Below, one piece after another: positions 51,602 to 60,841 of a stretch of DNA of 64,000 nt (positions are counted from its first letter, which is position 1; every line of letters begins with the position of its first letter). The notes under the pieces were generated by a model. It was not told where the DNA came from. It saw only the letters and a program-made list of their open reading frames with translations, and did not search any database. The stretch spans positions 2,480,001-2,544,000 of the forward strand of contig NZ_JBDZDN010000001.1 in assembly GCF_040049215.1 (NCBI RefSeq), in the 5' to 3' direction. The translations under genes and the position numbers were made by a program. This stretch comes from Mesorhizobium_K sp040049215. GTDB lineage: Bacteria > Pseudomonadota > Alphaproteobacteria > Rhizobiales > Rhizobiaceae.

Positions 51602-52666
51602 CTAATGCAGCACCAGCACGTCTTCGGGCGAGAAGCTGATCTCGGCCTTGTCGCCGACGGTTGGCGGCGGAGAGGCCGGGCTGTTGAACGTGTCGAGCGA
51701 GACGCGATCCTTGCCGACGCCGACGCGAACGCGGATGACCGAGCCAAGAAAGCTGACCTCGGCAATCTCGCCACCCAGCGTCGCGTCCCGGCCGGGCTGG
51801 CGGCCCAGCGAAATCGCCTCGGGCCGCAGCGCGAGTGACAGCGTGTCGCCGGCCTTCGAGCCGTTCAGCTTGCCCTTGAGCATGACGCTGTTGGCGCCAA
51901 CCTGCACCGCCCCTGTCGACGGATCCGTGACGGTGCCTTCCAGCACGTTCAGCGTTCCTACGAAATTGGCGACGAATTTGGTTGCCGGGCGGTTGTAGAT
52001 TTCGAATGGCGTGCCAACCTGCTCGGCCTTGCCGCCGTACATGACGACGATACGGTCGGAGATGGAGAGCGCCTCTTCCTGGTCGTGCGTGACGAAAACG
52101 GTGGTGATGCCGAGTTCCTTCTGGATCGCCCTGATCTCGTCGCGCAGGGAAACGCGCACCTTGGCATCGAGCGCCGAGAGCGGCTCATCGAGCAGCAGCA
52201 GCTTCGGCTTCGGCGCGATGGCGCGGGCAAGCGCCACGCGCTGCTGTTGTCCGCCGGAGAGCTGGTAGGGATAGCGGTCGCCGAACTGCGGCAGCTTGAT
52301 GAGGTTCAGCATCTCGGCGACGCGCTTGTCGCTGTCGGCTTTGGGGACGCCGGCGACCTTGAGGCCGAAGGCGATGTTCTGCGCGACCGTCAGATTGGGG
52401 AAGAGCGCGTAGGCCTGGAACACCATGCCGATGTTGCGCTGGTTGGGCTTCAGCCGCGTCACATCCTTGCCGCCGATCACGATGGCTCCCGATGTCGGCT
52501 CCTCGAAACCCGCGACCATGCGCAGCACGGTCGTCTTTCCGCAGCCCGACGGGCCGAGGAAGGAGACGAACTCGCCGGTGCCGACGTCGAGATTGAAATC
52601 CTGCACGACGGTCGTCGGCCCGAAACTCTTGCGGACGCTCTGGATCTTCAGGAAGTGGTCGGTCAT
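51602..52666 (-). CDS. Polyamine-type ABC transporter ATPase (PotA-like)
   Basis: The 354-residue ATPase has Walker A 'GPSGCGKTT', signature LSGGQQQR, Walker B 'LLLLDEPLSALD' and switch 'VTHDQEE', followed by a C-terminal TOBE regulatory domain (about 280-350). It resembles PotA/FbpC. It closes the operon, starting 17 bases after the preceding permease stop. Confidence 0.9.
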   Translation of the reverse strand: MTDHFLKIQSVRKSFGPTTVVQDFNLDVGTGEFVSFLGPSGCGKTTVLRMVAGFEEPTSGAIVIGGKDVTRLKPNQRNIGMVFQAYALFPNLTVAQNIAFGLKVAGVPKADSDKRVAEMLNLIKLPQFGDRYPYQLSGGQQQRVALARAIAPKPKLLLLDEPLSALDAKVRVSLRDEIRAIQKELGITTVFVTHDQEEALSISDRIVVMYGGKAEQVGTPFEIYNRPATKFVANFVGTLNVLEGTVTDPSTGAVQVGANSVMLKGKLNGSKAGDTLSLALRPEAISLGRQPGRDATLGGEIAEVSFLGSVIRVRVGVGKDRVSLDTFNSPASPPPTVGDKAEISFSPEDVLVLH

Positions 52667-52682
52667 GGCTTTTGCTCTGACA

Positions 52683-53474
52683 TCAGTTTGGCTGGTTCGC
52701 CGATTTCGGCGCGAAACGCGACAGCACCTGGATGACCGACATGCAGCCCCAGGTGATGGCAAAGGCGATGATGGCAAGCGCCGCCGGCTCGTAGGCGCGG
52801 TTCGCGCCGATGTTCTGCAGGTAGGGTCCGAAAGCGGGCCGGTTGAGCAGCGAGGCCATGGTGAACTCGCCGATCACGATAGCGAAGGTGAGAAAGGCGC
52901 CAGACAGCACCGCGATCAGCACGTTGGGCATGATGACGCGCGCGACGATGGTCGTCCAGCCGGCGCCGAGGATCTGCGCGGCTTCGGTCAGCGTGCGAAC
53001 GTCGATGGTGCGCAGGCCGGTGTCGACGGCGCGGTACATATAGGGCAGAGCCAGCGTCGCATACCCGATCACCAGCAGCACATTGGTGCCTGCCGCGCTG
53101 CCTAGGAACGGCAGCGGCGAGTTCGAGCCGTACATGCGGATATAGCCGAAGACGATGACGATGGCCGGGATGACCAGCGGCAGGAGCGTGATGAACTCGA
53201 CGATCGGCCTCAGATGCGGCAGGCGCAGCCTGATCCAGTAGGCCGCGGGGACCACGATCAGCACGCCCAGAATGATGGTGAAAACCGCGGCGACCACAGA
53301 ATAGGCGAAGGTTGCCTGAAACCGGGGATCGCCGAACACCACCGTATAGGCGTCGAAGGAATAGACGCCGCGGCGCATGCGCATCGAGAATTCGAAGGTC
53401 GCGATCAGCGGAATGAAAAAATAGGCGGCGCCGACCGCGAAGGTGACCCAGGCCCAGAAGCGTCCCGACTTCAT
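52683..53474 (-). CDS. Polyamine-type ABC permease (PotC-like)
   Basis: The 263-residue protein has six hydrophobic segments and the EAA-loop pattern 'TEAAQILGAGWTTIVARVIMPN' that meets the ATPase. It has the PotC/YdcV plan. ATG 53474 overlaps the stop of the PotB-like gene by four bases, with GAGAGG upstream. Confidence 0.9.
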   Translation of the reverse strand: MKSGRFWAWVTFAVGAAYFFIPLIATFEFSMRMRRGVYSFDAYTVVFGDPRFQATFAYSVVAAVFTIILGVLIVVPAAYWIRLRLPHLRPIVEFITLLPLVIPAIVIVFGYIRMYGSNSPLPFLGSAAGTNVLLVIGYATLALPYMYRAVDTGLRTIDVRTLTEAAQILGAGWTTIVARVIMPNVLIAVLSGAFLTFAIVIGEFTMASLLNRPAFGPYLQNIGANRAYEPAALAIIAFAITWGCMSVIQVLSRFAPKSANQPN

Positions 53475-54382
53475 TTCAGCCACCTCTCGGAGCGGGTCCG
53501 GAACCAGATGTAGAAGACATTCGCCATGCCGGTGATGAAGATCATACCGAAGGCGATGGCGTAGCCGAGATGCGGATTGTGCAGCACGTCGCCGCGGATC
53601 TGCGCGTAGAGCAGGATCGGCACGATGTTGAGCGAGGAGCCGGTCAGCGCATAGGCGGTGGCGATGGCGCCAAAGGCGTTGGCGAAGAGCAGGATCACGG
53701 TGCCGAGGAAGCTCGGCCAGATCACCGGGATGACGACCATGCGCCAGTATTGCCACTGCGTGGCGCCGAGCGTGGCGGCGGCTTCGCCCCATTCCTTCTT
53801 CAGACCGTCGATCGCCGGGGTGATGATCACCACCATCAGCGGGATCTGGAAATAGAGATAGGTGAGGGTGAGGCCCCAGAAGGACAGGATGTTGAAGCCG
53901 GTGGCGTAGATGTTGAGGCCGATCGCGTTGAGAAGCACGGTGACCAGACCGAGCCGGCCGAGCGTGGCCAGGAAGGCGAAGGCCAGCGGCACGCCGGCGA
54001 AATTGGAAGCGACGCCGGAAAAAGTCATGGTGGCCGAGCGCACCCAGCCGGGCAGGCCGCCGCGCACGATTGCGATGGCGATCGCCAGGCCGATCAGCGC
54101 GCCAAGGATAGCCGAGGCCAGGCTGACCTTGATGGAAATCCAGTAGGCGGCGACGATGGTGGGCTGCGACAGCGCGGCCAGGTTCTCAAGCGTGAACTCA
54201 CCGTCCGAGTTCTGGAACGCGCCGAGGATCAGATAGGCCGTCGGCAGGATCAGGAACATCAGCGCGAAGATAAAGAACGGCGCGACGCCAAGCCATTGCG
54301 TCGGAAAACGGATGCCGGCACTCGACGACGACGGCGGCGCTGACCTGGCTGCTGCCGGATCGGAAACGGTGATGTCTGTCAT
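53471..54382 (-). CDS. Polyamine-type ABC permease (PotB-like)
   Basis: The 303-residue protein has six hydrophobic segments after a hydrophilic Ser/Ala-rich N-terminus, and the EAA loop 'EWGEAAATLGATQWQYWRMVVIPV'. It pairs with the PotC-like subunit. I chose ATG 54382 (MTDITVSD) over longer frames. The gap from the binding-protein stop is about 120 bases. Confidence 0.9.
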   Translation of the reverse strand: MTDITVSDPAAARSAPPSSSSAGIRFPTQWLGVAPFFIFALMFLILPTAYLILGAFQNSDGEFTLENLAALSQPTIVAAYWISIKVSLASAILGALIGLAIAIAIVRGGLPGWVRSATMTFSGVASNFAGVPLAFAFLATLGRLGLVTVLLNAIGLNIYATGFNILSFWGLTLTYLYFQIPLMVVIITPAIDGLKKEWGEAAATLGATQWQYWRMVVIPVIWPSFLGTVILLFANAFGAIATAYALTGSSLNIVPILLYAQIRGDVLHNPHLGYAIAFGMIFITGMANVFYIWFRTRSERWLK

Positions 54383-54504
54383 TCGCCCCGCCCGCCTGTC
54401 GAACCTTGTTTCGTCGCAATCCCAGGAAAACCGGCTCCGCTTTTCCTGGAACTGCTCCAGATGCGAAGCGGGCGGCACCGCGAGATGCCGCCCGGACGTT
54501 CTTT

Positions 54505-55608
54505 TTACTGGACGTTGGCGCCGACGACGCTGTCCCAGTTCTTGGTGATGGCTTCCTTGGCGGCGGCCTGCTCGTCGAGCGACGGGAACACGGCGGCCTC
54601 ATAGGCGGCAGCCGGCGGCAGCTTGTCCATCATCTCCTGCGGAATCTTGCCGTTCTTGGCGAGATCGTTGAAGCGGATCGGATGGCAATAGCCCTTGAGC
54701 CAGCCGAGCTGGCCTTCGTCGGAATAGAGATACTCCATCCACAGCTTGGCAGCGTTCGGATGCGGCGCGAAGGCTGAGATTGCCTGGACGTAGACGCCGG
54801 CGACAACGCCGGTCTTCGGTACGACGACTTCGACCGGCGGGTTGCCGTTCAGCGTGTCGCGGCCCGAAAGGGCGTTGTAGTCCCAGGTGATCAGGATCGG
54901 CGTCTGGCCCTGAGCGAGGGTAGCTGCCTTGCCGATGACCGGCACGAAGTTGCCCTTGGCGTTGAGCTCCTTGAAGAACTCGAGACCGGCAGTGCCGGCC
55001 GCTTCACCGGCGGCAGCGCCCTTCGACAGGCCGGCGGCGTAGACGCCCTGAATGGCCTGGTTCGAAGCGCGCGGGTCGCCCGCGAGCGCAACGGTGTTCT
55101 TGTACTCGTCCTTGAGCAGGTCGGCCCAGTCGGCCGGCACGTTCGGGACGAGGTCCTTGTTCACCTCGAAGGAGAGCACGCCGTAGTAGTCGCCGTACCA
55201 GTAACCTTCGGCGTCCTTGGCGCTGTCCGGGATCGAGTCCCAGGTCGAGACCTTGTAGGGCTGGATGAGGCCGTCGGCCTTGGCGGTCGGGCCGAAGGAG
55301 AGACCGACGTCGATCACGTCGGGGGCCTGCGGGCCCTTGTTGTCCTTGTTGGCCTTGATCGCCTCGATCTCGTCGCCGGAGCCGGCGTCGGGGTTGAGCT
55401 CATTGATGGTGATCTCGGGATACTTGGCCTTGAAGCCGGCGATGACGTCGCCGTAGCCGCACCAGTCATGCGGTAGCGCGATGGTGGTGAGCTGACCTTC
55501 TGCCTTGGCCGCGGCGATGAGGTCGGCTGACTGCGCCGACGCGATTGCCGTCGTCACCATGAGGGACGCGGCCGTGAGGGAAAGCACTTTCCCCGTGAAA
55601 TTGAACAT
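54505..55608 (-). CDS. Periplasmic binding protein of the PotABC-like transporter
   Basis: The 367-residue precursor has a Sec signal ending ASAQS (about 24-28) and an extracellular solute-binding family 1 fold; 'VPADWADLLKDEYKNTVAL' and 'WLKGYCHPIRFNDLAKNG' are typical of the polyamine/ferric-type group. Substrates of close relatives range from spermidine to organic amines and ferric ions; this one lacks a certain assignment. Two Cys (about 48 and near the end) may form a disulphide. GGAGAG precedes the ATG. It starts the ABC operon downstream of the dehydrogenases. Confidence 0.88.
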   Translation of the reverse strand: MFNFTGKVLSLTAASLMVTTAIASAQSADLIAAAKAEGQLTTIALPHDWCGYGDVIAGFKAKYPEITINELNPDAGSGDEIEAIKANKDNKGPQAPDVIDVGLSFGPTAKADGLIQPYKVSTWDSIPDSAKDAEGYWYGDYYGVLSFEVNKDLVPNVPADWADLLKDEYKNTVALAGDPRASNQAIQGVYAAGLSKGAAAGEAAGTAGLEFFKELNAKGNFVPVIGKAATLAQGQTPILITWDYNALSGRDTLNGNPPVEVVVPKTGVVAGVYVQAISAFAPHPNAAKLWMEYLYSDEGQLGWLKGYCHPIRFNDLAKNGKIPQEMMDKLPPAAAYEAAVFPSLDEQAAAKEAITKNWDSVVGANVQ

Positions 55609-55706
55609 TTGTTCTCTCCGTTGAACTGACGCCATTCGACGCCTCGGATGCGGTACCGCTGTCGTGTGACAGTCCGATGAATAGACTGCCGGAACCCCCC
55701 AGGCGC

Positions 55707-55763
55707 AAAAAGTTAACCCCTTTTTCGAGACCGTAGCAATTGTCGCCGAGTTTATTTCTCGGC
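55707..55763. promoter_or_regulatory. Inverted repeats between dehydrogenase and ABC operons
   Basis: AAAAAG-N7-CTTTTT (55707-55725) and GCCGAG-N7-CTCGGC (55745-55763) are exact. They lie in the 230-base gap upstream of the binding-protein gene and downstream of the alcohol dehydrogenase stop. Either could be an operator or a weak terminator of the dehydrogenase transcript; the second has no T-run on the minus strand. Confidence 0.4.
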
Positions 55764-55839
55764 TAATTATTCGTGATCGCCTCCTCCCTTCATTATCCCT
55801 CCTGTTTGCGACTGTCCGAACTCCTTATGCGACAGCCAT

Positions 55840-57012
55840 TCAAATCTTTCCCGAGATCGAGCCGTCCAGCAGCCCGAGCGCCGCTTTTTTGGTCAGCTTG
55901 ACCGGGTTGCCGCCAGTGCTCGGATCGGCGACCGCCATCTCGGCAATGAGCGCCTTGCGCTTTGCGTCCATGTTCAGCCCCTTGATAAGTTCGGGCAGGG
56001 TGTGCGGAACCTTGAGCTCCTTCCTGAGCTTCAGGATCGCCCTGGCGAAGCCGTCAAAGCCGCCCTTGATGCCGAGATAGGCGGCCGCCCGCGCGATCTT
56101 CTCCTCGATCGCCGGGCGGTTGAAGGCGAGCACGTAAGGCATGAAGACGCCGTTGGTCATGCCGTGATGGGTATCGTAGAGCGCGCCGATCGGATGCGAC
56201 AGCGAATGGATCGCGCCCAGTCCCTTCTGGAAGGCGGTGGCGCCCATCGCGGCGGCGGCCATCATGTTGGCGCGGGCGGTGATATCCCTGCCGTTGGCGG
56301 CGGCCCTGGGAAGGTTCTCGAAGACAAGCCGCATGCCTTCGAGCGCGACGCCGTCGGCCATCGGATGATAGCCGGCTGCCGAGTAGGCTTCGAGGCAATG
56401 GGCGAGCGCGTCCATCCCGGTGCCCACCGTGATGAAGGGCGGCATGCCGACGGTGAGTTCGGGATCGGCGATGACGATCGCAGGCAGGAGCTTCGGGTGG
56501 AAGATGATCTTCTTGGTGTGCGTCGCCTCGTTGGTCAGCACGCCGGCGCGGCCGACCTCCGAGCCGGTGCCAGCGGTGGTGGGGACGGCCACGATCGGCA
56601 CGATGGCATCGGCGTTGGCGCGCGTCCACCAGTCGCCGATATCCTCGAAATCCCAGACGGGGCGCGTCTGGCCGGCCTGGAAGGCGATCAGCTTGCCGAG
56701 ATCGAGCCCCGAGCCGCCGCCGAAGGCGACGACGCCGTCATGCTTGCCCTTCTTGAACGCCGCGATGCCGGCAGTGAGGTTCGATTCCACCGGGTTTGCC
56801 TTGACGTCGGAAAACACCGAATAGGGTATCTTCGCGTCGTCGAGGATCTTCAGCGTCGAGGCGACGACCGGCAGCTTCGCCAGCCCAGGATCGGTGACGA
56901 AAAGCGGCCGCTTGATGCCGGCAAACGCCAGCGCGTCGGGCAGCTCCTTGATTCGGCCCGCGCCGAAACGAATGGTGGTCGGGTAGTTCCATTTGGAAAA
57001 GAGCTTGGTCAT
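55840..57012 (-). CDS. Iron-containing alcohol dehydrogenase
   Basis: The 390-residue protein has the group III dehydrogenase plan: 'GGGSGLDLGKL' (nucleotide binding), 'PTTAGTGSEV', and metal ligands in 'MDALAHCLEAY' and 'AIHSLSHPIGALYDTHHG'. It oxidises a primary alcohol to an aldehyde with NAD. It lies 30 bases after the aldehyde dehydrogenase, so the two share a transcript and probably act in series. The substrate is unknown. Confidence 0.9.
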   Translation of the reverse strand: MTKLFSKWNYPTTIRFGAGRIKELPDALAFAGIKRPLFVTDPGLAKLPVVASTLKILDDAKIPYSVFSDVKANPVESNLTAGIAAFKKGKHDGVVAFGGGSGLDLGKLIAFQAGQTRPVWDFEDIGDWWTRANADAIVPIVAVPTTAGTGSEVGRAGVLTNEATHTKKIIFHPKLLPAIVIADPELTVGMPPFITVGTGMDALAHCLEAYSAAGYHPMADGVALEGMRLVFENLPRAAANGRDITARANMMAAAAMGATAFQKGLGAIHSLSHPIGALYDTHHGMTNGVFMPYVLAFNRPAIEEKIARAAAYLGIKGGFDGFARAILKLRKELKVPHTLPELIKGLNMDAKRKALIAEMAVADPSTGGNPVKLTKKAALGLLDGSISGKI

Positions 57013-57042
57013 GGCAACGCTTTCGGGATTTGGATTTCGGGC

Positions 57043-58431
57043 TCAGATTTTCTCGCGCAGGTGATAGCTCTTCGGCCGGGTCAAGTTGTCGTAGCCGATC
57101 TGCGACAGGCCAGCGCCCTTGCCAGTGTCCTTGACGCCGGTCCAGACCAGCGCCGGATCGAGATAGTCGCAGCGGTTCATGAACACCGTGCCGGTCTCGA
57201 CGCGGTCGCCGATCGCAATGGCGTGCTCGGTGTCGGAGGTCCAGATCGAGGCGGTGAGGCCGTAGGGGCTGTCGTTCATCAGCGCGATCGCCTCCTCGTC
57301 GCCCCGCACCTTCATGATGCCGACGATCGGCCCGAAACTCTCTTCGCGCATGACCGACATCTGGTGATTGACATCGGTCAGCACCTCGGGCGCCAGATAG
57401 GGCGAGCCGGCGACGTCGTTAGCCACCTTCATGTTGATGTTGGCCGTCGCGCCCTTGCGCAGCGCCTCGGCCTTCTGCTCGCGGATGAGGTCGGCGAAGC
57501 GCGCCTGCGCCATCGGCCCCATGGTGGTCGCCTGTTCGAGCGGATTGCCGACGACATAGTTCCTGGTCTCGGCGACGAAGCCTTCGACGAATTCGTCATA
57601 GACCTTCTCGTGGACGTAGACTCGCTCGATGCCGCAGCAGCACTGGCCGGAATTGTAGAAGGCGCCGTCGACAAGATTGGCGACGGCGAAGTCGAGCTTG
57701 GCGTCGTGCAGCACGTAGGCCGGGTCCTTGCCGCCGAGCTCCAGCCCGAGCGTCATGAAGGTGCCGGCCGCCGCCTTCTCGATGGCTCGGCCGCCGGCGA
57801 CCGAGCCGGTGAAGTTGACATGGTCGATCTTCCCCGAACCGAGCAATTTCTCCGTCTGCGCATGGTTGAGCACGAGGTTCTGGAACACGCCCTTGGGCAG
57901 GCCGGCCTTCTCGAAGGCTTGTGCGAAACGCTCGCCGACGAGCAGCGTCTGCGCGGCGTGCTTGAGGATCACGGTCGAGCCGGCCATCAGCGCCGGCACG
58001 ATGGTGTTGACGGCGGTGAGATAGGGATAGTTCCACGGCGCGATGACCATCACGACGCCGAGCGGCTCCTTCTTCACGTAGCGGCGGAAGCCGTCCTTGG
58101 GATTGGAGGCCGGCACGGGCGCCAGCGCCTTCTCGGCGATCTCGACCATGTATTGCGTGCGCTCCTTGACGCCGCCGAACTCGCCGCCGTAGCGCACAGG
58201 CCGCCCCATCTGCCAGGCGATCTCGGGTACGATCTCGTCGGTCATGGCGACCAGCGCTTCGAGCATGGCGAGCATGTATTTGCCGCGCGTGGCGATCGGC
58301 AGCTTCGCCCACTCGACCTGCGCGGCCTTGGCGCGCTCGACCGCGGCGCTTACCTGGCTGTCGGTCGCGACCGGCCGCTCCACGTAGATGGAGCCGTCGA
58401 TCGGGGATTTGAGCTTGATGGTTTCCATCAT
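57043..58431 (-). CDS. NAD-dependent aldehyde dehydrogenase
   Basis: The 462-residue protein has the general base Glu in 'LELGGKDP' and the nucleophile Cys in 'NSGQCCCGIER', with 'APWNYPYLTAVN' for NAD binding. It turns an aldehyde into an acid. The Cys context with three Cys is typical of succinate-semialdehyde or aminoaldehyde groups. ATG 58431 has AGGA seven bases before it. It is the first gene of the pair with the alcohol dehydrogenase, and the PIN toxin gene ends 22 bases upstream. Confidence 0.9.
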   Translation of the reverse strand: MMETIKLKSPIDGSIYVERPVATDSQVSAAVERAKAAQVEWAKLPIATRGKYMLAMLEALVAMTDEIVPEIAWQMGRPVRYGGEFGGVKERTQYMVEIAEKALAPVPASNPKDGFRRYVKKEPLGVVMVIAPWNYPYLTAVNTIVPALMAGSTVILKHAAQTLLVGERFAQAFEKAGLPKGVFQNLVLNHAQTEKLLGSGKIDHVNFTGSVAGGRAIEKAAAGTFMTLGLELGGKDPAYVLHDAKLDFAVANLVDGAFYNSGQCCCGIERVYVHEKVYDEFVEGFVAETRNYVVGNPLEQATTMGPMAQARFADLIREQKAEALRKGATANINMKVANDVAGSPYLAPEVLTDVNHQMSVMREESFGPIVGIMKVRGDEEAIALMNDSPYGLTASIWTSDTEHAIAIGDRVETGTVFMNRCDYLDPALVWTGVKDTGKGAGLSQIGYDNLTRPKSYHLREKI

Positions 58432-58453
58432 GGATATTCCTGAGGTTGTTGCT

Positions 58454-58870
58454 CTAGCAGGGAATTACCTGGACGTGGCCCTGGTTGGCGTAGTCGAGGA
58501 TTTTCCGATCACGCGTCATGATGCGATAGCCGTGCTCGCGCGCGGTCGCAATGAAGAGGCGATCGAAGGGATCCCGAGGCGGGTCGCCCGGAAGAAAGGA
58601 TGAGTTGACCAGAATGTCGATCGTAAGCTCCGCCACTTCCGAGTAAGGCGGCACGAGCAGACTATCGAACCACGAACGGACCGATATCGCCGCCAACACC
58701 TGTCGTCTCGCAATCAGCATTCCCATTTCCCAGGCGCTGGTCGGCGAAACCATCACCGGCAATCTCGCTTCCGCGCTTTCGTCGAGTGCTGTCCGTGCCG
58801 ACGGATCAATCTTGGCTTCTTCGGTGATCCAGATGGCCGCGCACGTGTCGAGCAGAATATTGCCAGGCAT
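58454..58870 (-). CDS. PIN-domain RNase toxin (VapC-like)
   Basis: The 138-residue protein has the PIN acidic quartet: Asp 8 in 'LLDTCA', Glu 48 in 'SAWEMG', Asp 100/103 in 'RDPFDRLF' and Asp 121 in 'TRDRKI', which bind the Mg ions that cut RNA. In VapBC systems the toxin cleaves tRNA or rRNA until bound by its antitoxin. The gene begins 4 bases after the stop of the DUF7662-containing gene, so that protein is the likely antitoxin. Confidence 0.88.
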   Translation of the reverse strand: MPGNILLDTCAAIWITEEAKIDPSARTALDESAEARLPVMVSPTSAWEMGMLIARRQVLAAISVRSWFDSLLVPPYSEVAELTIDILVNSSFLPGDPPRDPFDRLFIATAREHGYRIMTRDRKILDYANQGHVQVIPC

Positions 58871-58874
58871 ATGG

Positions 58875-59318
58875 CTAGTCCCTAATCTCGGGCCCGTATT
58901 TCCGATCGAGAAAGTCAGCCAGGTCCGGATCGGCTGGTGCTGTAAGGTCGACGTCTGGGAGCATGGTGATCATGCCGTTCAAACGACCGAACAAAGGATG
59001 ACGGCGAGTAGGCTTCTTTTCGAACTCGGTCTGCGGGCTCTCGCCAAAACCGCCGGCGGTTGCAGCATTTGCATTTGGTCTCACCCGCGCGAACGCCACG
59101 CTTTCTCCGGCCACGTCCAAATCCTCCGTCTGGAAACCCGCCGCAAGCCACTCCTTGGTCATGGGATTGTTGCTCGGATTGTTGCTCCACCAAGCCGGGT
59201 ATTTCTTCGATGCCGGCAGCTTTTCGCCGATCAGGCGTTCGATCTCGTCGAACGACATCGCTACCCGATCCCCTTCCTGCGCCAACAAATGAAAACGCAA
59301 CGGTGTATATTTTCCCAT
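58875..59318 (-). CDS. Fusion of DUF7662-like domain with VapB-type antitoxin tail
   Basis: The 147-residue protein has an N-terminal domain of about 80 residues ('MGKYTPL', 'SFDEIERLIGEKLP', 'PAWWSNN') that fits DUF7662 as I know it. A linker of about 25 residues leads to 'PLFGRLNGMITMLPDVDLTAPADPDL', the kind of C-terminal tail that antitoxins insert in PIN toxins. It lies directly before the PIN gene. GGAGACTTCC precedes the ATG. The function of the DUF7662 part is not known; it could bind DNA for autoregulation. This layout is unusual. Confidence 0.75.
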   Translation of the reverse strand: MGKYTPLRFHLLAQEGDRVAMSFDEIERLIGEKLPASKKYPAWWSNNPSNNPMTKEWLAAGFQTEDLDVAGESVAFARVRPNANAATAGGFGESPQTEFEKKPTRRHPLFGRLNGMITMLPDVDLTAPADPDLADFLDRKYGPEIRD

Positions 59319-59387
59319 CTGGAAGTCTCCGGCCTAACTTAACGTAATACAGCTTTAGTTTTGGCCGGACAACCTTATTTGTAAGCT

Positions 59388-60758
59388 TTAATATCTCTCG
59401 AAGCCCCGGTGCAGCTCCCAGTCCGTGATGCGGCGGTCGTATTCGAACTGCTCCCATTCGGCGGTGTTGACGTAGTGGTCGACGATATCGTCGCCGAGTG
59501 CTGCACGCAGCATCTTCGACTTCGACAGGCTTTCCGTCGCGGCGCGCAGCGTCTTTGGAATCTCCGGCAGACGGCTCGCCTTGTAGGCGTCGCCCTCGAA
59601 GGGCTTCTGCAGTTCAAGCTTCTCGTCGATGCCGGCGAGCCCGGCGGCGATCAGCGCCGCGAAGGCCAGATAGGGATTCAAATCAGCGCCGCCGATGCGG
59701 CACTCCATGCGCACGGCCTTGGTTCCTTCGCCGCAAAGGCGGAAACCGGCGGTGCGGTTGTCGCGGCTCCAGATGATGCGGGTCGGCGCCCATGTCGCGA
59801 CCTGGAAGCGCTTGTAGGAGTTGATGAAGGGCGCCAGGAACCAGGTGTATTCGCGCGCATATTTGATCTGCCCGGCGGCCCAGCTCTGGCCGAGCTTCGA
59901 CAGGCCCCAGGGTCCCTTCTTGTCGAGGAACAGCGGCGTCTTGCCGTCGGCGCTCCACAGCGAGTTGTGGACATGGCTGGAGTTGCCGGCGAGGCCGTAA
60001 TTGTATTTGGCCATGAAGGTGATCGCCTTGCCCATCTGGCCTGCGATCTCCTTGGCGCCGTTCTTCAGGATGACGTGACGGTCGGCCATGTCGACGGCTT
60101 GGGCATAACGGACGTTAATCTCCTCCTGGCCGGGGCCGGCCTCGCCCTTGGAGTTCTCGATGGGGATGCCGGCGCCTTCCATCTCGTTGCGCAGCCGGCG
60201 CATCACGTCCTCTTCCTTGGTGGTGATGCCGATCAGATAGTCGCCGATATAGGGAGAGGCGGTCGAGAGGCCCTGCCAGTGCTTGCCACGCGCCGAATCG
60301 TAGCTTTCGTTGAACAGGTAGAATTCGAGCTCGGAGGCGAAATAGGCGATGAAGCCGCGGTCGTTCAGCCGTGCGACCTGCTTCTTCAGGATGGCGCGCG
60401 GCGAATGCGGCAGGTCTTCATGCGTGTGATGGTCCTGGATGTCGCACAGGACCAGCGCGGTCTTTTCGAGCCAGGGAATGTTGCGCAGCGTCGACAGGTC
60501 CGGCTTCATGGTGAAGTCGCCGTAACCCTGCGCCCAGCTCGCGGCCTTGTAGCCCGGCACCGGCTCCATATCGATGTCGTTGGCCAGCAGGTAGTTGCAG
60601 CCGTGCGTCTCGCCGTAGCCGGATTCGACGAAGAATTTAGCGAGAAAGCGCTTGCCGACCAGCCGGCCCTGCATGTCGACGGCGCAGGCGAGCACCGTGT
60701 CGATTTCGCCGCTTGCGACGGCTTTCTTCAACTGGTCGAAAGTGAGGTTGCCGGCCAT
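59388..60758 (-). CDS. Glutamine synthetase-like gamma-glutamyl ligase (PuuA-like)
   Basis: The 456-residue enzyme has the beta-grasp and catalytic parts of glutamine synthetases: 'ELEFYLF' (metal-binding Glu), 'GPGQEEINVRYA', 'HVHNSLW' and the ATP-contact 'NRTAGFRLCGEGTKAVRMECRIGG'. Non-canonical GS proteins such as PuuA or GlnA4 join glutamate to amines (putrescine, ethanolamine, isopropylamine) in place of ammonia. It lacks the usual nitrogen-regulation features. It starts in the wake of the permease gene, past a strong terminator, so it has its own promoter or depends on read-through. Confidence 0.85.
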   Translation of the reverse strand: MAGNLTFDQLKKAVASGEIDTVLACAVDMQGRLVGKRFLAKFFVESGYGETHGCNYLLANDIDMEPVPGYKAASWAQGYGDFTMKPDLSTLRNIPWLEKTALVLCDIQDHHTHEDLPHSPRAILKKQVARLNDRGFIAYFASELEFYLFNESYDSARGKHWQGLSTASPYIGDYLIGITTKEEDVMRRLRNEMEGAGIPIENSKGEAGPGQEEINVRYAQAVDMADRHVILKNGAKEIAGQMGKAITFMAKYNYGLAGNSSHVHNSLWSADGKTPLFLDKKGPWGLSKLGQSWAAGQIKYAREYTWFLAPFINSYKRFQVATWAPTRIIWSRDNRTAGFRLCGEGTKAVRMECRIGGADLNPYLAFAALIAAGLAGIDEKLELQKPFEGDAYKASRLPEIPKTLRAATESLSKSKMLRAALGDDIVDHYVNTAEWEQFEYDRRITDWELHRGFERY

Positions 60759-60792
60759 TCAATCCTGCTCCCGTAGATCAAAGAGGTTCATG

Positions 60793-60825
60793 AAAAGCCG
60801 TGGCCGGCATCGCGCCGGCCACGGC
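60793..60825 (-). terminator. Terminator after the APC permease gene
   Basis: On the minus strand GCCGTGGCCGGC and GCCGGCCACGGC form a perfect 12-bp stem (60797-60808 with 60814-60825), loop of five bases, followed by TTTT. It sits 17 bases after the permease stop and before the synthetase gene. Confidence 0.88.
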
Positions 60826-60841
60826 GATGATGGAGCGGTTT

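Noticed and set aside
55745..55763. Terminator of the alcohol dehydrogenase transcript
   Set aside because: GCCGAG-N7-CTCGGC is only 6 bp, with a 7-base loop and no T-run on the minus strand. I list it as an unspecified inverted repeat instead.
56002..58443. An 813-residue open frame on the plus strand opposite both dehydrogenases
   Set aside because: It spans two genuine genes and their junction, and has no recognisable domain. It mirrors their codon bias.
58454..59387. A mobile genomic island boundary at the toxin-antitoxin genes
   Set aside because: No integrase, direct repeats, tRNA target or clear base-composition break flanks the pair.
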